From Ehrlichia ruminantium (lineage in GTDB: Bacteria > Pseudomonadota > Alphaproteobacteria > Rickettsiales > Anaplasmataceae), in contig NZ_CP033455.1 of the NCBI RefSeq assembly GCF_009728835.1, positions 434,001-498,000 of the forward strand: 64,000 nt of DNA, read 5' to 3'. Within the stretch, counting starts at the first letter, position 1, and each line of letters opens with the position of its first letter. Shown here piece after piece: positions 27,673-37,672 of the stretch. The translations under genes were made by a program, and so were the position numbers. The notes below the pieces were generated by a model. It saw nothing but the letters and a program-made list of their open reading frames with translations. It was not told the DNA's origin and did not search any database.

Positions 27673-30468
27673 ATGGGGAAAGTTTTTTCAGTTCATTGTT
27701 CAGAATCTTTTTTAAATGTAGTTGCAGAATTTACGTTGAGTATCTTCTGTAATAGATTGGAACATGAGTCTAATATTATAATTATAGTATCCAATCATGA
27801 AGATGTAGAATTATTAGATAAATCTTTGAGACAATCCTATTGTGGTAACTATTCTGATCTGAAAATTAAAGTTTTTTCATTATCTGAGATAGATCACGAT
27901 ATACTAGTCAACCAAAATGATTCTCTCAAAATTATTAGTCCAATTAGGAGACTTATGTTGTTGATGGAATTCATAAAATTCTGGAATTCTGAACATAGTG
28001 ACAATTATCCTATGTCTTTAAGTTATGAGCTGTCTATTCTACTGAATGAGATGCATAAACATTGTATACCATTATCTAATTTTGAGAATTTATTTGAAAG
28101 TGATTTGCCAGAACATGCTCAAAAAGCTGTGGAATTTCTTTCGTGTTTGTCAAAAAAATGGAAAGAAGTGTTGTGTAAAGAAAATGTGCTAGATATATTA
28201 GAGCATAGAAGTTTATATATAAATAATTTAATTAAGTATCTAGAGGCAGGAGTTTGTAATAGTACTATTATATTTGCTGGTATGGCATTTGATAGTCTGG
28301 TTATCAATTTTATTCAAACGTTATATAAGTTGCCTAATGCTCAGATAATACTTCCATATGTGGACATAAATATTAGTGAGGCAAATTGGCAGTTATTGGA
28401 AGAATCACATTATCAGTATTGTATAAAAAATTTGTTGGATGTTTTAAAAGTTAATAGGAATGATATTGTTTTTTTAGGTAAACAAAATAATCGTGAATTT
28501 GTAAATAATGTATTTAATTTTGATATCTTTTTAGAAGAATATCACAAAGGGAAAGTTCATAGTTATGATAATTGTGATTATGTAAAACTAATTACTTGTA
28601 TATCAGATGAAGAAGAATCTCAAGTTGTATCTGAACTTATGGCGAAATACAGCTCTAGGGACATCACTATATTTACAAGTAATGTGTTGTTAAGTAAGAG
28701 AATAGATTCATTACTAAATTTAGGAAATTTGGTTGATAAATTGAATGCTAATTACCTGATATTCTCTTTTATATCATCTATATTAGAAGTTGTTATGAGT
28801 TATTGGAATCCTGTATCATTGCTATCATTACTTAAGCATCCTTTTATTACTTTAGGATATAGTGATAATGAGTACAGTACTTTAGTATCGGATTTTGAAT
28901 TAAAAATTATTAGATTATGTTCTAGTTATGATTTTATCAGTATAGATAATAATATAAAGGAGAAAGTACCTGAATTACTGCCTTTTTGGGAAAAGGTAAC
29001 TAATATAATACTTCCTTTAGTTAATGTTAAGTATGATACTATTTCTTCTATAGTAAAAGTTCATATTACATGTTTGCGTGATTTGCTGGCTGGTAGTGCT
29101 GTGTTTAGTTATGAGAATATAGAAGAATTTTTTAGTAACTTTCAGAGTGCGTGTACTAATATTAAAATAAGTGGGATAGATACGTATTGTGAGATTTTAA
29201 TTTCAGTGTTACGTAATAATCTTTTTATTGAAAATTATAAACTATCCTCTGTGAATTTGTCTAGAAGAGATATCGTCATTTTTTCTGGGTTTAATGAATT
29301 TGATTATGGTATGAGTTTACGCAGTACGTTATTAAGTAACCGAATGCGTAGTAAATTAGGATTGCCTTCTATTCAAGTGGAAAAAGGTTATTTTGCTTAT
29401 GTATTATATAGCTTTTTTTATGCATCTAAGGTTTATATTACTAGGTCTTTAAAAAGTTTTGGAAAAGTTAATGAGGAACCTATTTGGCTAAAGAAGATAA
29501 AAATTGTGGCAAATATCTATAATTATAAAGATTTAGAATATGAAAATTGTTTAAAAATGCCAGATAAATATTCTAGCGGTATGATGGATTTGTTTTGTTT
29601 AAGACCACAACCTAACCCAGAAATTAATCATAGGGTAATAGCATTTAATATTATATCAACAACTGCTTTAGAGATTTTAATAAAGAATCCATATGTATTT
29701 TATTTAAATAATATTTTAAACATTGTGCCATGCAAAGATATTAATGAGAAATTTTCCATGAGAGATTTTGGAATTATTGTGCATAACATATTACATAAGT
29801 ATTTGTTGAATAATGAATACCAGCAAAACTATGACACCCTGATAAAAATTGCAGAATCAGAATTTGTAGATAGGTACAGAAATTTTCCTCAAGTGAATAG
29901 TATTTTGTGGCCTAAGTTTCAAGTAATAGCTGAACAGTTTTTTGAGATGAATCTAAATCGCAATCGTGATGTTGATAGAATTATTACTGAGCATTTTTTT
30001 TCTTGGGAAATTAGCAATAATGTTAAGATAGTATCTAAGTGTGATAGAGTAGAGTGTTTAAAAGATAATAGCGTTGTAATTATTGATTATAAAACTGGTA
30101 TAATTCCATCTCAATCAGATATTAGCCGTGGTATTGCATTACAGATGATAATACAAGCATTAGCAGTAAAGAAAAGTTTGAAAAGGGATATTTCAGGGCT
30201 GATGTATTGGAAGATAAGTTCAGAAGATATAAAAATAATACCTATAGATAACTATGAAGAAATTATGGAAAAATCGGAGATTATTTTGAAACAATTAATA
30301 TTAGAATATTTAACAGAAAAAAAACCATTTAGTGCATCTTATGATATTTCTGGGTATGACGATTACAATATTTTAACTTGCTGTAAAATAAATAAAAAAC
30401 CTCCTTACCACCATAATCGCAAGAAAACTAATAAACCACAGCACTACACAAATGAATGTTTGCTTTAA
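27673..30468 (+). CDS. addB: AddB-type double-strand break repair nuclease subunit with an altered C-terminus
   Basis: 931 residues, alphaproteobacterial AddB, partner of AddA in a RecBCD-like helicase-nuclease. The N-terminal part resembles an inactivated helicase (no Walker A). The C-terminal PDDEXK nuclease is clear: FSMRDFGIIVHNILHKYL, KCDRVECLKDNSVVIIDYKTG and GIALQMIIQALAVK. The final part is abnormal: up to SGY (about residue 895) it follows the family, then a 36-residue tail (ILTCCKINKKPPYHHNRKK and onwards) replaces the expected GDYSLLIRLKEWGQ ending. That expected ending exists on the opposite strand at 30954-31012, joined to an exact copy of the preceding 171 bp. Thus the 3' end has been switched by a local inversion. 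The nuclease motif itself remains intact. Confidence 0.92.
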   Translation: MGKVFSVHCSESFLNVVAEFTLSIFCNRLEHESNIIIIVSNHEDVELLDKSLRQSYCGNYSDLKIKVFSLSEIDHDILVNQNDSLKIISPIRRLMLLMEFIKFWNSEHSDNYPMSLSYELSILLNEMHKHCIPLSNFENLFESDLPEHAQKAVEFLSCLSKKWKEVLCKENVLDILEHRSLYINNLIKYLEAGVCNSTIIFAGMAFDSLVINFIQTLYKLPNAQIILPYVDINISEANWQLLEESHYQYCIKNLLDVLKVNRNDIVFLGKQNNREFVNNVFNFDIFLEEYHKGKVHSYDNCDYVKLITCISDEEESQVVSELMAKYSSRDITIFTSNVLLSKRIDSLLNLGNLVDKLNANYLIFSFISSILEVVMSYWNPVSLLSLLKHPFITLGYSDNEYSTLVSDFELKIIRLCSSYDFISIDNNIKEKVPELLPFWEKVTNIILPLVNVKYDTISSIVKVHITCLRDLLAGSAVFSYENIEEFFSNFQSACTNIKISGIDTYCEILISVLRNNLFIENYKLSSVNLSRRDIVIFSGFNEFDYGMSLRSTLLSNRMRSKLGLPSIQVEKGYFAYVLYSFFYASKVYITRSLKSFGKVNEEPIWLKKIKIVANIYNYKDLEYENCLKMPDKYSSGMMDLFCLRPQPNPEINHRVIAFNIISTTALEILIKNPYVFYLNNILNIVPCKDINEKFSMRDFGIIVHNILHKYLLNNEYQQNYDTLIKIAESEFVDRYRNFPQVNSILWPKFQVIAEQFFEMNLNRNRDVDRIITEHFFSWEISNNVKIVSKCDRVECLKDNSVVIIDYKTGIIPSQSDISRGIALQMIIQALAVKKSLKRDISGLMYWKISSEDIKIIPIDNYEEIMEKSEIILKQLILEYLTEKKPFSASYDISGYDDYNILTCCKINKKPPYHHNRKKTNKPQHYTNECLL
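30188..30358 (+). repeat. Left arm of a 171-bp inverted repeat, inside addB
   Basis: Identical, as far as I can read, to the reverse complement of 31013-31183. It encodes the AddB residues from ISGLMYWKISSEDIK to YDISGY. The translated copies are identical over 53 residues and the arms have the same length, so they were made or homogenised recently. Confidence 0.93.
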
Positions 30469-31012
30469 GGTAACTATATTATATTAGGAAACTACAATAA
30501 ATCAAAATTAATCTAATATAAAATCATACACAAACAAAACACTAGAAGCCCTTTTTAATCTCTAGGAACAACTAGTGTAGGAAATAATCACACAATAATT
30601 TTAAAATCTACTACACTATATAAAGTTATCATATATAACATATAGATATAATAAATAATCTTGTCACTTATAAATCTGTATATAAATTAGGAATAAATTT
30701 GTAACAACTTCCATTCTCTTTCACAGCTTATGAAAACTTATACCATTTACACAATTGCAACTGATTATACAATATAAATTTTCTGTTACTCCACACACAT
30801 TAATAACTTTAATATTAATTAAGCTAACTATTAATCTTAAATCAATCAAAAAAAAAAAAAAATGCAACCCTACTAAAAACCAATCAGATAAAAACTACTC
30901 ATGTTAATTTGAAAATGATTATTTATCTTTTATAACATATAAATACTTTTGCATTACTTATTATAAATATGTTGCCCCCATTCCTTAAGACGAATTAAAA
31001 GGCTATAATCCC
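30359..31012. other. Inverted 654-bp segment between the addB repeat arms
   Basis: The + strand is A/C-rich here, while nearby non-coding + strand is G/T-rich; in 30481-30540 I count 2 G and 9 C, in 31261-31320 13 G and 5 C. This fits a segment that used to lie in the other orientation. Flipping it fuses the addB frame at 30358 with GDYSLLIRLKEWGQHIYNK and a stop, giving a 914-residue AddB with a family-like end. It also contains a run of 15 A (30848-30862). No other gene. Confidence 0.75.
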
Positions 31013-31183
31013 CATACCCAGAAATATCATAAGATGCACTAAATGGTTTTTTTTCTGTTAAATATTCTAATATTAATTGTTTCAAAATAATCTCCGATTT
31101 TTCCATAATTTCTTCATAGTTATCTATAGGTATTATTTTTATATCTTCTGAACTTATCTTCCAATACATCAGCCCTGAAATAT
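30954..31183 (-). pseudogene. addB: Inverted duplicate of the addB 3' end carrying the canonical C-terminus
   Basis: The minus-strand frame from about 31183 to the stop at 30954 encodes residues identical to AddB 842-895, and then GDYSLLIRLKEWGQHIYNK, which matches the usual AddB ending (YGDYxxLxRxKEW). It has no upstream gene body: homology stops at 31183. It is therefore a 3' fragment, not a gene, but it stores the sequence that addB has lost. A 71-codon frame can start at ATG 31169. Confidence 0.85.
31013..31183 (-). repeat. Right arm of the 171-bp inverted repeat
   Basis: Reverse complement of 30188-30358. Beyond 31183 the two copies diverge (TACATATTT against GGGATATTT), and inside 31013 they diverge after TGGGTATG. 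Confidence 0.93.
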
Positions 31184-31691
31184 GTATTTTTTACACTTTT
31201 TCTTTGAAACTATAATACTGATTACACAGGTGCAAAATAATGTTACAGCAGGTAAATGTATCAACATATGTTGTATTGATGAAACGGCAGCTTTTTATGT
31301 TATGAGAGTATATAGTATTGTTTTCTCCTAAAAGTAAATAATATAAAGCTCTTTTTGTGCTAATTTTTAATTACTTCATAATGTTAGGTTTTAATTGTTA
31401 GCAATGTTATGTGCTTGACAATGCATTTATTTATCTAGTTCGATGTATTATTAATGTGGATGTAATTATTATTCAATTTTTAGTATGTTATATTTAAGTT
31501 CTGTATAATTTTCATATTTTTTAACTACTAATTTTTGATTATAAGTAGCATAATTATCTTAATCTTGGATTTTATAGCAATATACTTTATTGAGTTCATG
31601 AGAAATTAATATCATCTTCAAGATTGATATCTGTGTTATAAATAGCGTGTACTGACAATTGTATGTTTTTTATTTGATAATAGTTATATAG
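31184..31691. other. 508 bp between the addB repeat arm and the first MHS transporter
   Basis: G/T-rich + strand returns here. It must contain the promoter of the transporter at 31692. Nothing else recognised. Confidence 0.5.
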
Positions 31692-32924
31692 ATGTTGCAT
31701 AATACTAGTATTAAATCTATCTTAGCGGTTCTTTTGAGTGCTTTTATAGAGTGTTATGATTTTTTACTTTATGGGAATTTTAGTTATGTTTTTAGTCGTA
31801 TATTTTTTTCCCATGTTAGTGAAACTTTATCCTTAATATTATCATTTATTATATTTGCTATTGCTTTTTTTATTAGACCTTTTGGATCATTGTTATTTGG
31901 ATATATTGGCGACAAATATGGAAGAAAGATTTCTCTTTTTATGTCTATAAGTTTGCTAATAATTTCAGTGGGGGGTATTGCATTTTTACCTCTTTTTGAT
32001 TCCATAGGTGTGTTATCACCTATTCTGTTAGTCTTGTTGCGTGTTTTGCAAGGATTATCTTTTGGTGGTGAAGCAGGGGCTATTGTATTGATGGCAGAAA
32101 GTGTTAGAAAAGATCAAATTATATTGATATCATTTGCACACTTTGTAATAGCAATGCTTGGAGGTGCAGCTGGTTCTTTTATTTTTAAGTTATGTTATAG
32201 TTTAATTCCAGAAGCTGAGTTTTATGCTTGGGGGTGGAGGATTCCTTTTATTGTTGGCTTGGTTATGGCTACCTTGTTACCTATTTTACGTTGTTCTGTA
32301 AAGGAAAGTTATCAGTATTTAAATTATAAATCTAGTCATCGCAAAATTTGTAAAGTTCCTATTTTAGATATAGTATTATATCATAAAAAGTTTTGCATTA
32401 TCATATTAAGTGTAGTTGGAACAAGTAACATATTATTTTACATGTTTTTTGTGTTTTTAAATATACAGCAGAGAGTGGATATTGTAACTTATACTTTTTT
32501 AATATTAGTAATGTTAATTTCTGGATTCTTGTCTCTTTTCATATATAAGAAATATAAATCTGAAGATGTAATGATAGTATTTCAGGTGTTATTTGTGACA
32601 TGTATATCATGTATTATTAGTTACTTTGGATTTTATACTTTAATTACTTATTTTATTCTTGCTGTTGCATTAGGAATATATGCTACGCCTGTATTATCAA
32701 TGGTAATACTTTTATTTCCAGTTAATATTAGACAAACTGGATTTTCATTATGTTATAGCATTGCAATAGCGATGTTTGGTGGTACTACTCCTGCTATTTG
32801 TTTATGGTTGGTAAAAGTAACAGGGTTGAGTATATCTCCTATACTGTATTTTGATATATGTGCATTACTATCATTATATGGTTTATTTATCTTGAAAAAA
32901 TATAATATTGAAAAAGCATGTTAA
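31692..32924 (+). CDS. MFS transporter, metabolite:H+ symporter (ProP-like) family, copy 1
   Basis: 410 residues, about 12 membrane helices, inner membrane. Diagnostic MHS segments: AFIECYDFLLYGNF in helix 1, motif A FGYIGDKYGRKISLF, RVLQGLSFGGEAGAIVLMAE in helix 4, and WGWRIPFIVGL in helix 6. Family members import proline, betaine or dicarboxylates with protons; which of these applies cannot be read. It is paralogous to the genes at 46034 and 48869 with identical spacing (16 residues) from the start Met to AFIECYDF, which supports this start. The three flank a cluster of five minus-strand membrane proteins. Its 3' end meets a tandem array derived from the neighbouring minus-strand gene. Confidence 0.93.
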   Translation: MLHNTSIKSILAVLLSAFIECYDFLLYGNFSYVFSRIFFSHVSETLSLILSFIIFAIAFFIRPFGSLLFGYIGDKYGRKISLFMSISLLIISVGGIAFLPLFDSIGVLSPILLVLLRVLQGLSFGGEAGAIVLMAESVRKDQIILISFAHFVIAMLGGAAGSFIFKLCYSLIPEAEFYAWGWRIPFIVGLVMATLLPILRCSVKESYQYLNYKSSHRKICKVPILDIVLYHKKFCIIILSVVGTSNILFYMFFVFLNIQQRVDIVTYTFLILVMLISGFLSLFIYKKYKSEDVMIVFQVLFVTCISCIISYFGFYTLITYFILAVALGIYATPVLSMVILLFPVNIRQTGFSLCYSIAIAMFGGTTPAICLWLVKVTGLSISPILYFDICALLSLYGLFILKKYNIEKAC

Positions 32925-32929
32925 CATTC

Positions 32930-33590
32930 TCTTTTCAGGAAGTGATAAAGTATACTACCTATTTTTGTGATATGAAAGTCTGATATTGCATGGGTATAAC
33001 ATGCACTGATGTAGTTGTTACACTGTTTGTCTTGCATTATACAGGGAATACTAGTTTTATATTCATAAAGTGTAATGTGTATTTTTTTGAAGGAAGTGGA
33101 ACTTGTGATGTTTATTTTTGTGATATGAAAGTCTGATATTGCATGGATATAACATACGTTGATGTAGTTGTTACGCTGTTTGTCTTGCATTATACAGGGA
33201 ATACTAGTTTTATATTCATAAAGTGTAATGTGTATTTTTTTGAAGGAAGTGGAACTTGTGATGTTTATTTTTGTGATATGAAAGTCTGATATTGCATGGA
33301 TATAACATACGTTGATGTAGTTGTTACGCTGTTTGTCTTGTATTATACAGGGAAATACTAGTTTTATATTCACAAAGTATTATGTGTATTTTTTGAAAAG
33401 AAATAGAATTTGTTAAGTTGATTTTTATGATATGAAAGTTTGATATTTCATATGTATAACATACGTTTATGTTGTGGTTATGCTGTTTGTTTTACATCTG
33501 TACAAGGAGTACTAGTTGATGCATTTTCAAGAATGTCGTGTATTTTTTTCTTTTCAGGAGCAAGTAAAATTATGCTATCTACTTTTGCGG
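32930..33590 (-). repeat. Tandem array of about 4 units of 153 bp derived from the 3' end of the 511-residue gene
   Basis: GATATGAAAG recurs at 32969, 33122, 33275 and 33429 (153, 153, 154 bp). The last unit (33429 to about 33585) contains the actual 3' end of the minus-strand gene ending at 33478: GCTGTTTGTTTTACATCTGT in the gene corresponds to GCTGTTTGTCTTGCATTATA in the units. A partial unit at 32930-32968 shares CTTTTCAGGA with the gene copy, which the middle units lack. Because 153 is divisible by 3 the minus strand has a 150-codon GTG-started frame (32921-33373) that merely reads through the units. Confidence 0.93.
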
Positions 33591-35013
33591 TATTAAAGGA
33601 TTCAACTTTCTGATTATAATATAATAACATATTTGTGCATATGGTTGAAATATATTTTCTTGCATGTGCTATTAATTCAGCAATAGTATATTCTTTGTCA
33701 TCATCATCTAATACTGTGGTTAGTAGTCTGGATATAACTTTATTTTCAAACTTAGTAGTACGTTTAATTGTCTTGTTTGTTTTAAAATAAGATATGATAG
33801 GTTCTATATTAGCCTTCTCTCTTATTACTAAAAGATTATGGATTGCAGCATTTGTTTTCCTATATTGATGATGGGTATCATAGTTTTCAAGTATGGCAAG
33901 AGTATAAATGTATCTGTATAACCCTATGCCTACGTGATAATACATCAGATTCAGTGTAGATTGGAAAGGGGTGCATATATAACGGTTCATATACAGTTCT
34001 GAATAGTCAAAAAATGAGGAATAGACCTCTAAGATGATATTAGTAATATAATCCATTATTTCTTCATCAGTGGGTTGATCTATTGTGTTATTTTTTATAT
34101 ATTCTTCAACTATTTTAATCTTACGTATGTATTTTTTTGCACATATAAAACTTTCAAAACAACGAATATATTGTTGTGTATTAAATGTTCTAAAAAATTC
34201 TATAATAATTTTACCATCTTGGGTATTAAACCAGTCGGGATGATCTAATACGTTGCCATGACGTGTTAAAAGGTTTTTGACTGCTATATCGTATACAGTG
34301 ATTTTACTATTTTTATGTCTATTTTTTAGAAATATATCTAGATCAGTTGGATTATGCTGTATGGCTTTATCACATTTATCTGCTACACATGTACTAGAAA
34401 TAGATAATGTGTAATCGTGATTTAATATTAAGTGAAGAAAATACATGTTAGGACCTGTTTTTGTTGGTAATGATGCTATAGTAGATTTATTCGTTATTAT
34501 TAATAATCCAGCAAGATTTTGATTATTTGTGATGGTATTGAGTGTATGTTCATCGGTTATTAATTTTGCAATACCGTTATTTGATAATGTTTTAAAATCT
34601 AGCATGTTGTATGGTCCTTGGTTCTGTTCTATAGAAGAATACTTAATCAGATATTGTTCTTCATGAGTCTTATGACCGGATAGAATAATATGATATTCTA
34701 AAATATTACAATGGCGGTCTATTCTAGGCAGGTAACTAAGAGGTAATGAAATGAATATACCAGCTTTTTCATTGAAATTGATATCTAAAGTTTTATGTTT
34801 GCTTTTGTATTTTAACTTTATTCCTCTACTAACATATATACGGTCCAGTAAAGTGCAAATGAAAAGAATACCGGATGTTATAAATGCAATGAAAAACGGA
34901 ATACAGAAAAGTATGCTCTTTAGATATTGCCTTAACAATATAGGAATTACAATAGTAGAAATTAATAGTAAGGATGATGTTGCAAACGCAATATTAGATT
35001 CTATCTTATTCAT
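33478..35013 (-). CDS. Two-TM membrane protein of a five-member paralogous family, copy 1
   Basis: 511 residues, no family recognised outside this window. Two membrane helices close together near the N-terminus (about residues 9-30 and 36-56), then about 450 residues without helices, presumably on one side of the membrane. Blocks shared with its four paralogues: GIFISLPLSYLPRID, LITDEHTLNTI then LAGLLIITNKS, VYDIAVKNLL, WFNTQDGKIIIEFFRTF, YMNRYIC, TIAELIAHARKYIS and VDSIILLAPEKK near the end. The bilobed N-terminal hydrophobic hairpin recalls chlamydial Inc proteins, but only in layout. ATG 35013; an inverted repeat lies about 75-100 bp upstream. The last codons are part of the downstream tandem array. 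Confidence 0.85.
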   Translation of the reverse strand: MNKIESNIAFATSSLLLISTIVIPILLRQYLKSILFCIPFFIAFITSGILFICTLLDRIYVSRGIKLKYKSKHKTLDINFNEKAGIFISLPLSYLPRIDRHCNILEYHIILSGHKTHEEQYLIKYSSIEQNQGPYNMLDFKTLSNNGIAKLITDEHTLNTITNNQNLAGLLIITNKSTIASLPTKTGPNMYFLHLILNHDYTLSISSTCVADKCDKAIQHNPTDLDIFLKNRHKNSKITVYDIAVKNLLTRHGNVLDHPDWFNTQDGKIIIEFFRTFNTQQYIRCFESFICAKKYIRKIKIVEEYIKNNTIDQPTDEEIMDYITNIILEVYSSFFDYSELYMNRYICTPFQSTLNLMYYHVGIGLYRYIYTLAILENYDTHHQYRKTNAAIHNLLVIREKANIEPIISYFKTNKTIKRTTKFENKVISRLLTTVLDDDDKEYTIAELIAHARKYISTICTNMLLYYNQKVESFNTAKVDSIILLAPEKKKIHDILENASTSTPCTDVKQTA

Positions 35014-36088
35014 ATGTGGTATTTTGGCATCAATTATTAAGTATTTTTAATAATTGTATAGCAAATAATTAGTAAAATACAGAAAAATTAATAAACTTTG
35101 TTTTATTATTAAAACTAATATTATTATTGTTAATTAATTATAATATATATTTGTTGTGAAATTTTAATACTGTAAGCAATATGTTAGGTATAATAAATTT
35201 TCATATTCAAAACGTATCATCAGATAATTTTAAGTTTTGTTAGTAATAAATATATGCGCTTTCATAGTATAGTTGTATTCTATAATAGTTATAGAGATCT
35301 GATATATTTATAAAATAGCGTATTAAGATGCAAGTTAGTGTTCTATATAGAGTGATAGGATAAGTAAAATACAAAATCTTAATTTATTCATAGTAATTCT
35401 TGTACATATTGTTAGGGTAAAATGATTATAAATTATATTATTTAAGTATTGAAATGTGTGTAATAATTATTAATTGTATAGTGTTATTATCGGAATATAC
35501 TAGTAGTTATTAATTTATAGTTTTTATATCATAAATCAGATTATGAATAATATATTTTAAATATTAATATAATGAAATCCAAATTCGGAGTGTATAAACA
35601 AGTAATATTAAAGACCTATTGTTCTAAGGATTGGGTATTTTTGTAATTATTAATCTGGGAAATATGCTGAATAATACTGGTAAGTTGTACTTTGAGTAGT
35701 GATTCCCTGAATGTATTTATTGAAGCATATTAATGTATCACTTAGTATTTCTATCAAGTGATATATGAGATCTTTTAGTACTATATTATTGTTATTCATG
35801 AAAGATGTATTTTATCCTGTAATCCTTTAGGTACAATTATAAGTAAAAATGTAGTTTATAATTATATATTAAATTTTGTTATTATTAATTACTTAATACT
35901 GCTATTATAGTTATACTGGGGTTGCTGATTTCTATAGATTGCAAAGTACTATATACTTTCTTTTTTAAAGACTAACCGTTGTTCTTATTGAGTCATAATG
36001 GATTTTACCTATAGCTGTTAATATAAGTTTAAGTGATAAAAATATATTACTATCTAATATATTGTTTAAACAGTATGTATAATAGTAA
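35014..36088. other. Gene-less 1.1 kb between family copies 1 and 2
   Basis: Contains the upstream region of copy 1 with an inverted repeat (35086-35113), then AT-rich sequence without a convincing ORF, repeat or RNA. I looked for remnants of a further family member and did not see one. Confidence 0.5.
35086..35113. promoter_or_regulatory. Upstream inverted repeat of family copy 1
   Basis: TTAATAA and TTATTATTAA arms separated by about 8 nt, preceded by GAAAAA. It is about 75-100 bp before the start codon of copy 1; similar elements occur before the copies at 40451 and 42393. Confidence 0.4.
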
Positions 36089-37672
36089 TTAATGACTAGT
36101 TTCTATCGCTATATAGGACCTGACATTATTACTTGTGGTATCTTGAATATTAGTTGGTAGGTGTGTTGTATTTCCTTCTGGGGAAAATAAAGTTATGTTC
36201 TCTATTTCTACAGTTAGGTTTTGCTTTTTTTCTATATAACATAACATATATTTTTTGTGGCGATTCATAATGTACTCTCTTGCATATGTGATTAGTTCAG
36301 TTATAGTACATTCTGTTTTATTGTCATTTAGAAGTGTATGTAATAATTTAGAGAGATTCTTATTTTTAAAGTTAGTGTTACATTGAATTATGTTTTGACT
36401 GTTAAGACGGGTTATAATTTCTGATATATCAACCTTATCTTCTTTTTCTAAAATCTTACGGATAAAAGCATTTGTGTTTATGTTCTTATCATTAGTATCA
36501 TATTTTTCATAAGTAGCAAGAGTATAAATGTATTTTAATAGTTCATTACATCTTATATCAATATGTATCAGATTATGTACCCACTGACAAGTATGTGTTA
36601 TATGGCGATTTTTATACAAATGAGCATAATCATTTGTATCAGCAGATTTAGTAAGATAAATAGATTTAATTTTGTTAGAGATATATGTTGTAATGTTATA
36701 ATTGTCTGGATATTCGATTGTTGCATTATTCTCAATATATTCTTGAATTGTTTTGATTTTAGTTTTAAGGTGCTCTACATTTGAAATAGGGAGGTTATTG
36801 TAATGAAAGGTATGTTGTTTATTAAACATTCTAAAAAACATTATAGCAATCTTACCTTCTTGGGTATTAAACCATGGTTCCTGATCGTTAAATATTGTAT
36901 CAGGACATTTTTGTAATGTATCTAATGCCATTATGTCATATATAGTGAGCTTAGGATTACCCAAATTATGGGTAGCTTGACTTTGTAATAAAATGTCAAA
37001 TTCTTCTATAGTATATGCTATTTTTTGAGTATTTGTACAAGTCTTCAAGTTTATGAAAGAAATTAATAATTTTCCATTCTTTATGCTAGCATGGTTATAA
37101 ACTTTTATAGAATCTTTGATTATCTGTTCTGATATATTAGATTTGGTTGTTATAAATATTCCTGTGGAATTTGGGTCATTTTTAATTTTATTAATTATGT
37201 TTTCATCAGTTACTAAGTCTATGCGACTGATAGCTTTTGATGGTTTGAATTGTCTACTGCCAAATAATCCTTGGTTTTGCATTATAGAAGCGTTCATGAG
37301 ATTACACATAGTGTCAATACATGTTAAGTTGTCATCTATAGGTTTGGTATGATACTCAAGAATGTTGTGTTCAGAATTTATTTTAGATAGTTCACTGAGA
37401 GGTATGGGTATGAAGATGCCAGATTGTTGACTTAGGTTGAGATTTAAAGCTTCACTTTTACTTTGATCTTGTATTGAGATTCCTTTTATGTGTTTTATAC
37501 GGTTTATTAAGATGATGATAAAAGATATACCTATACATGCTAAGGTAATAGCAAAAGCAACGTAAAAAGCAATATTATTGTAATGTTGTCTAAGTTTAAA
37601 AAAAAGTAAACTGACTGAAATTAAAGCTGGAAATAATATAATTAATGAGATGTTAGATGTTATTTTATTCAT
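36089..37672 (-). CDS. Two-TM membrane protein of the five-member family, copy 2
   Basis: 527 residues. N-terminal helices at about residues 8-27 (LIILFPALISVSLLFF) and 34-58 (FYVAFAITLACIGISFIIIL). Family blocks: ALNLNLSQQSGIFIPIPLSE, LVTDENIINKI, STGIFITTKSN, WFNTQEGKIAIMFFRMF, HLYKNRHITH, CTITELITYAREYI and ENITLFSPEG. Closest by eye to copy 1 (NILEYH, WFNTQ-GKI, KYIYTLA). Function unknown; no catalytic motif is recognisable. Codon use and composition match its neighbours, so there is no sign of recent transfer; the family probably arose by local duplication. Confidence 0.85.
   Translation of the reverse strand: MNKITSNISLIILFPALISVSLLFFKLRQHYNNIAFYVAFAITLACIGISFIIILINRIKHIKGISIQDQSKSEALNLNLSQQSGIFIPIPLSELSKINSEHNILEYHTKPIDDNLTCIDTMCNLMNASIMQNQGLFGSRQFKPSKAISRIDLVTDENIINKIKNDPNSTGIFITTKSNISEQIIKDSIKVYNHASIKNGKLLISFINLKTCTNTQKIAYTIEEFDILLQSQATHNLGNPKLTIYDIMALDTLQKCPDTIFNDQEPWFNTQEGKIAIMFFRMFNKQHTFHYNNLPISNVEHLKTKIKTIQEYIENNATIEYPDNYNITTYISNKIKSIYLTKSADTNDYAHLYKNRHITHTCQWVHNLIHIDIRCNELLKYIYTLATYEKYDTNDKNINTNAFIRKILEKEDKVDISEIITRLNSQNIIQCNTNFKNKNLSKLLHTLLNDNKTECTITELITYAREYIMNRHKKYMLCYIEKKQNLTVEIENITLFSPEGNTTHLPTNIQDTTSNNVRSYIAIETSH

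Noticed and set aside
32921-33373. 150-codon minus-strand frame with internal 51-residue repeats
   Set aside because: It starts at GTG, overlaps the MFS stop, and only reads through a 153-bp tandem array derived from a gene end; no independent coding evidence.
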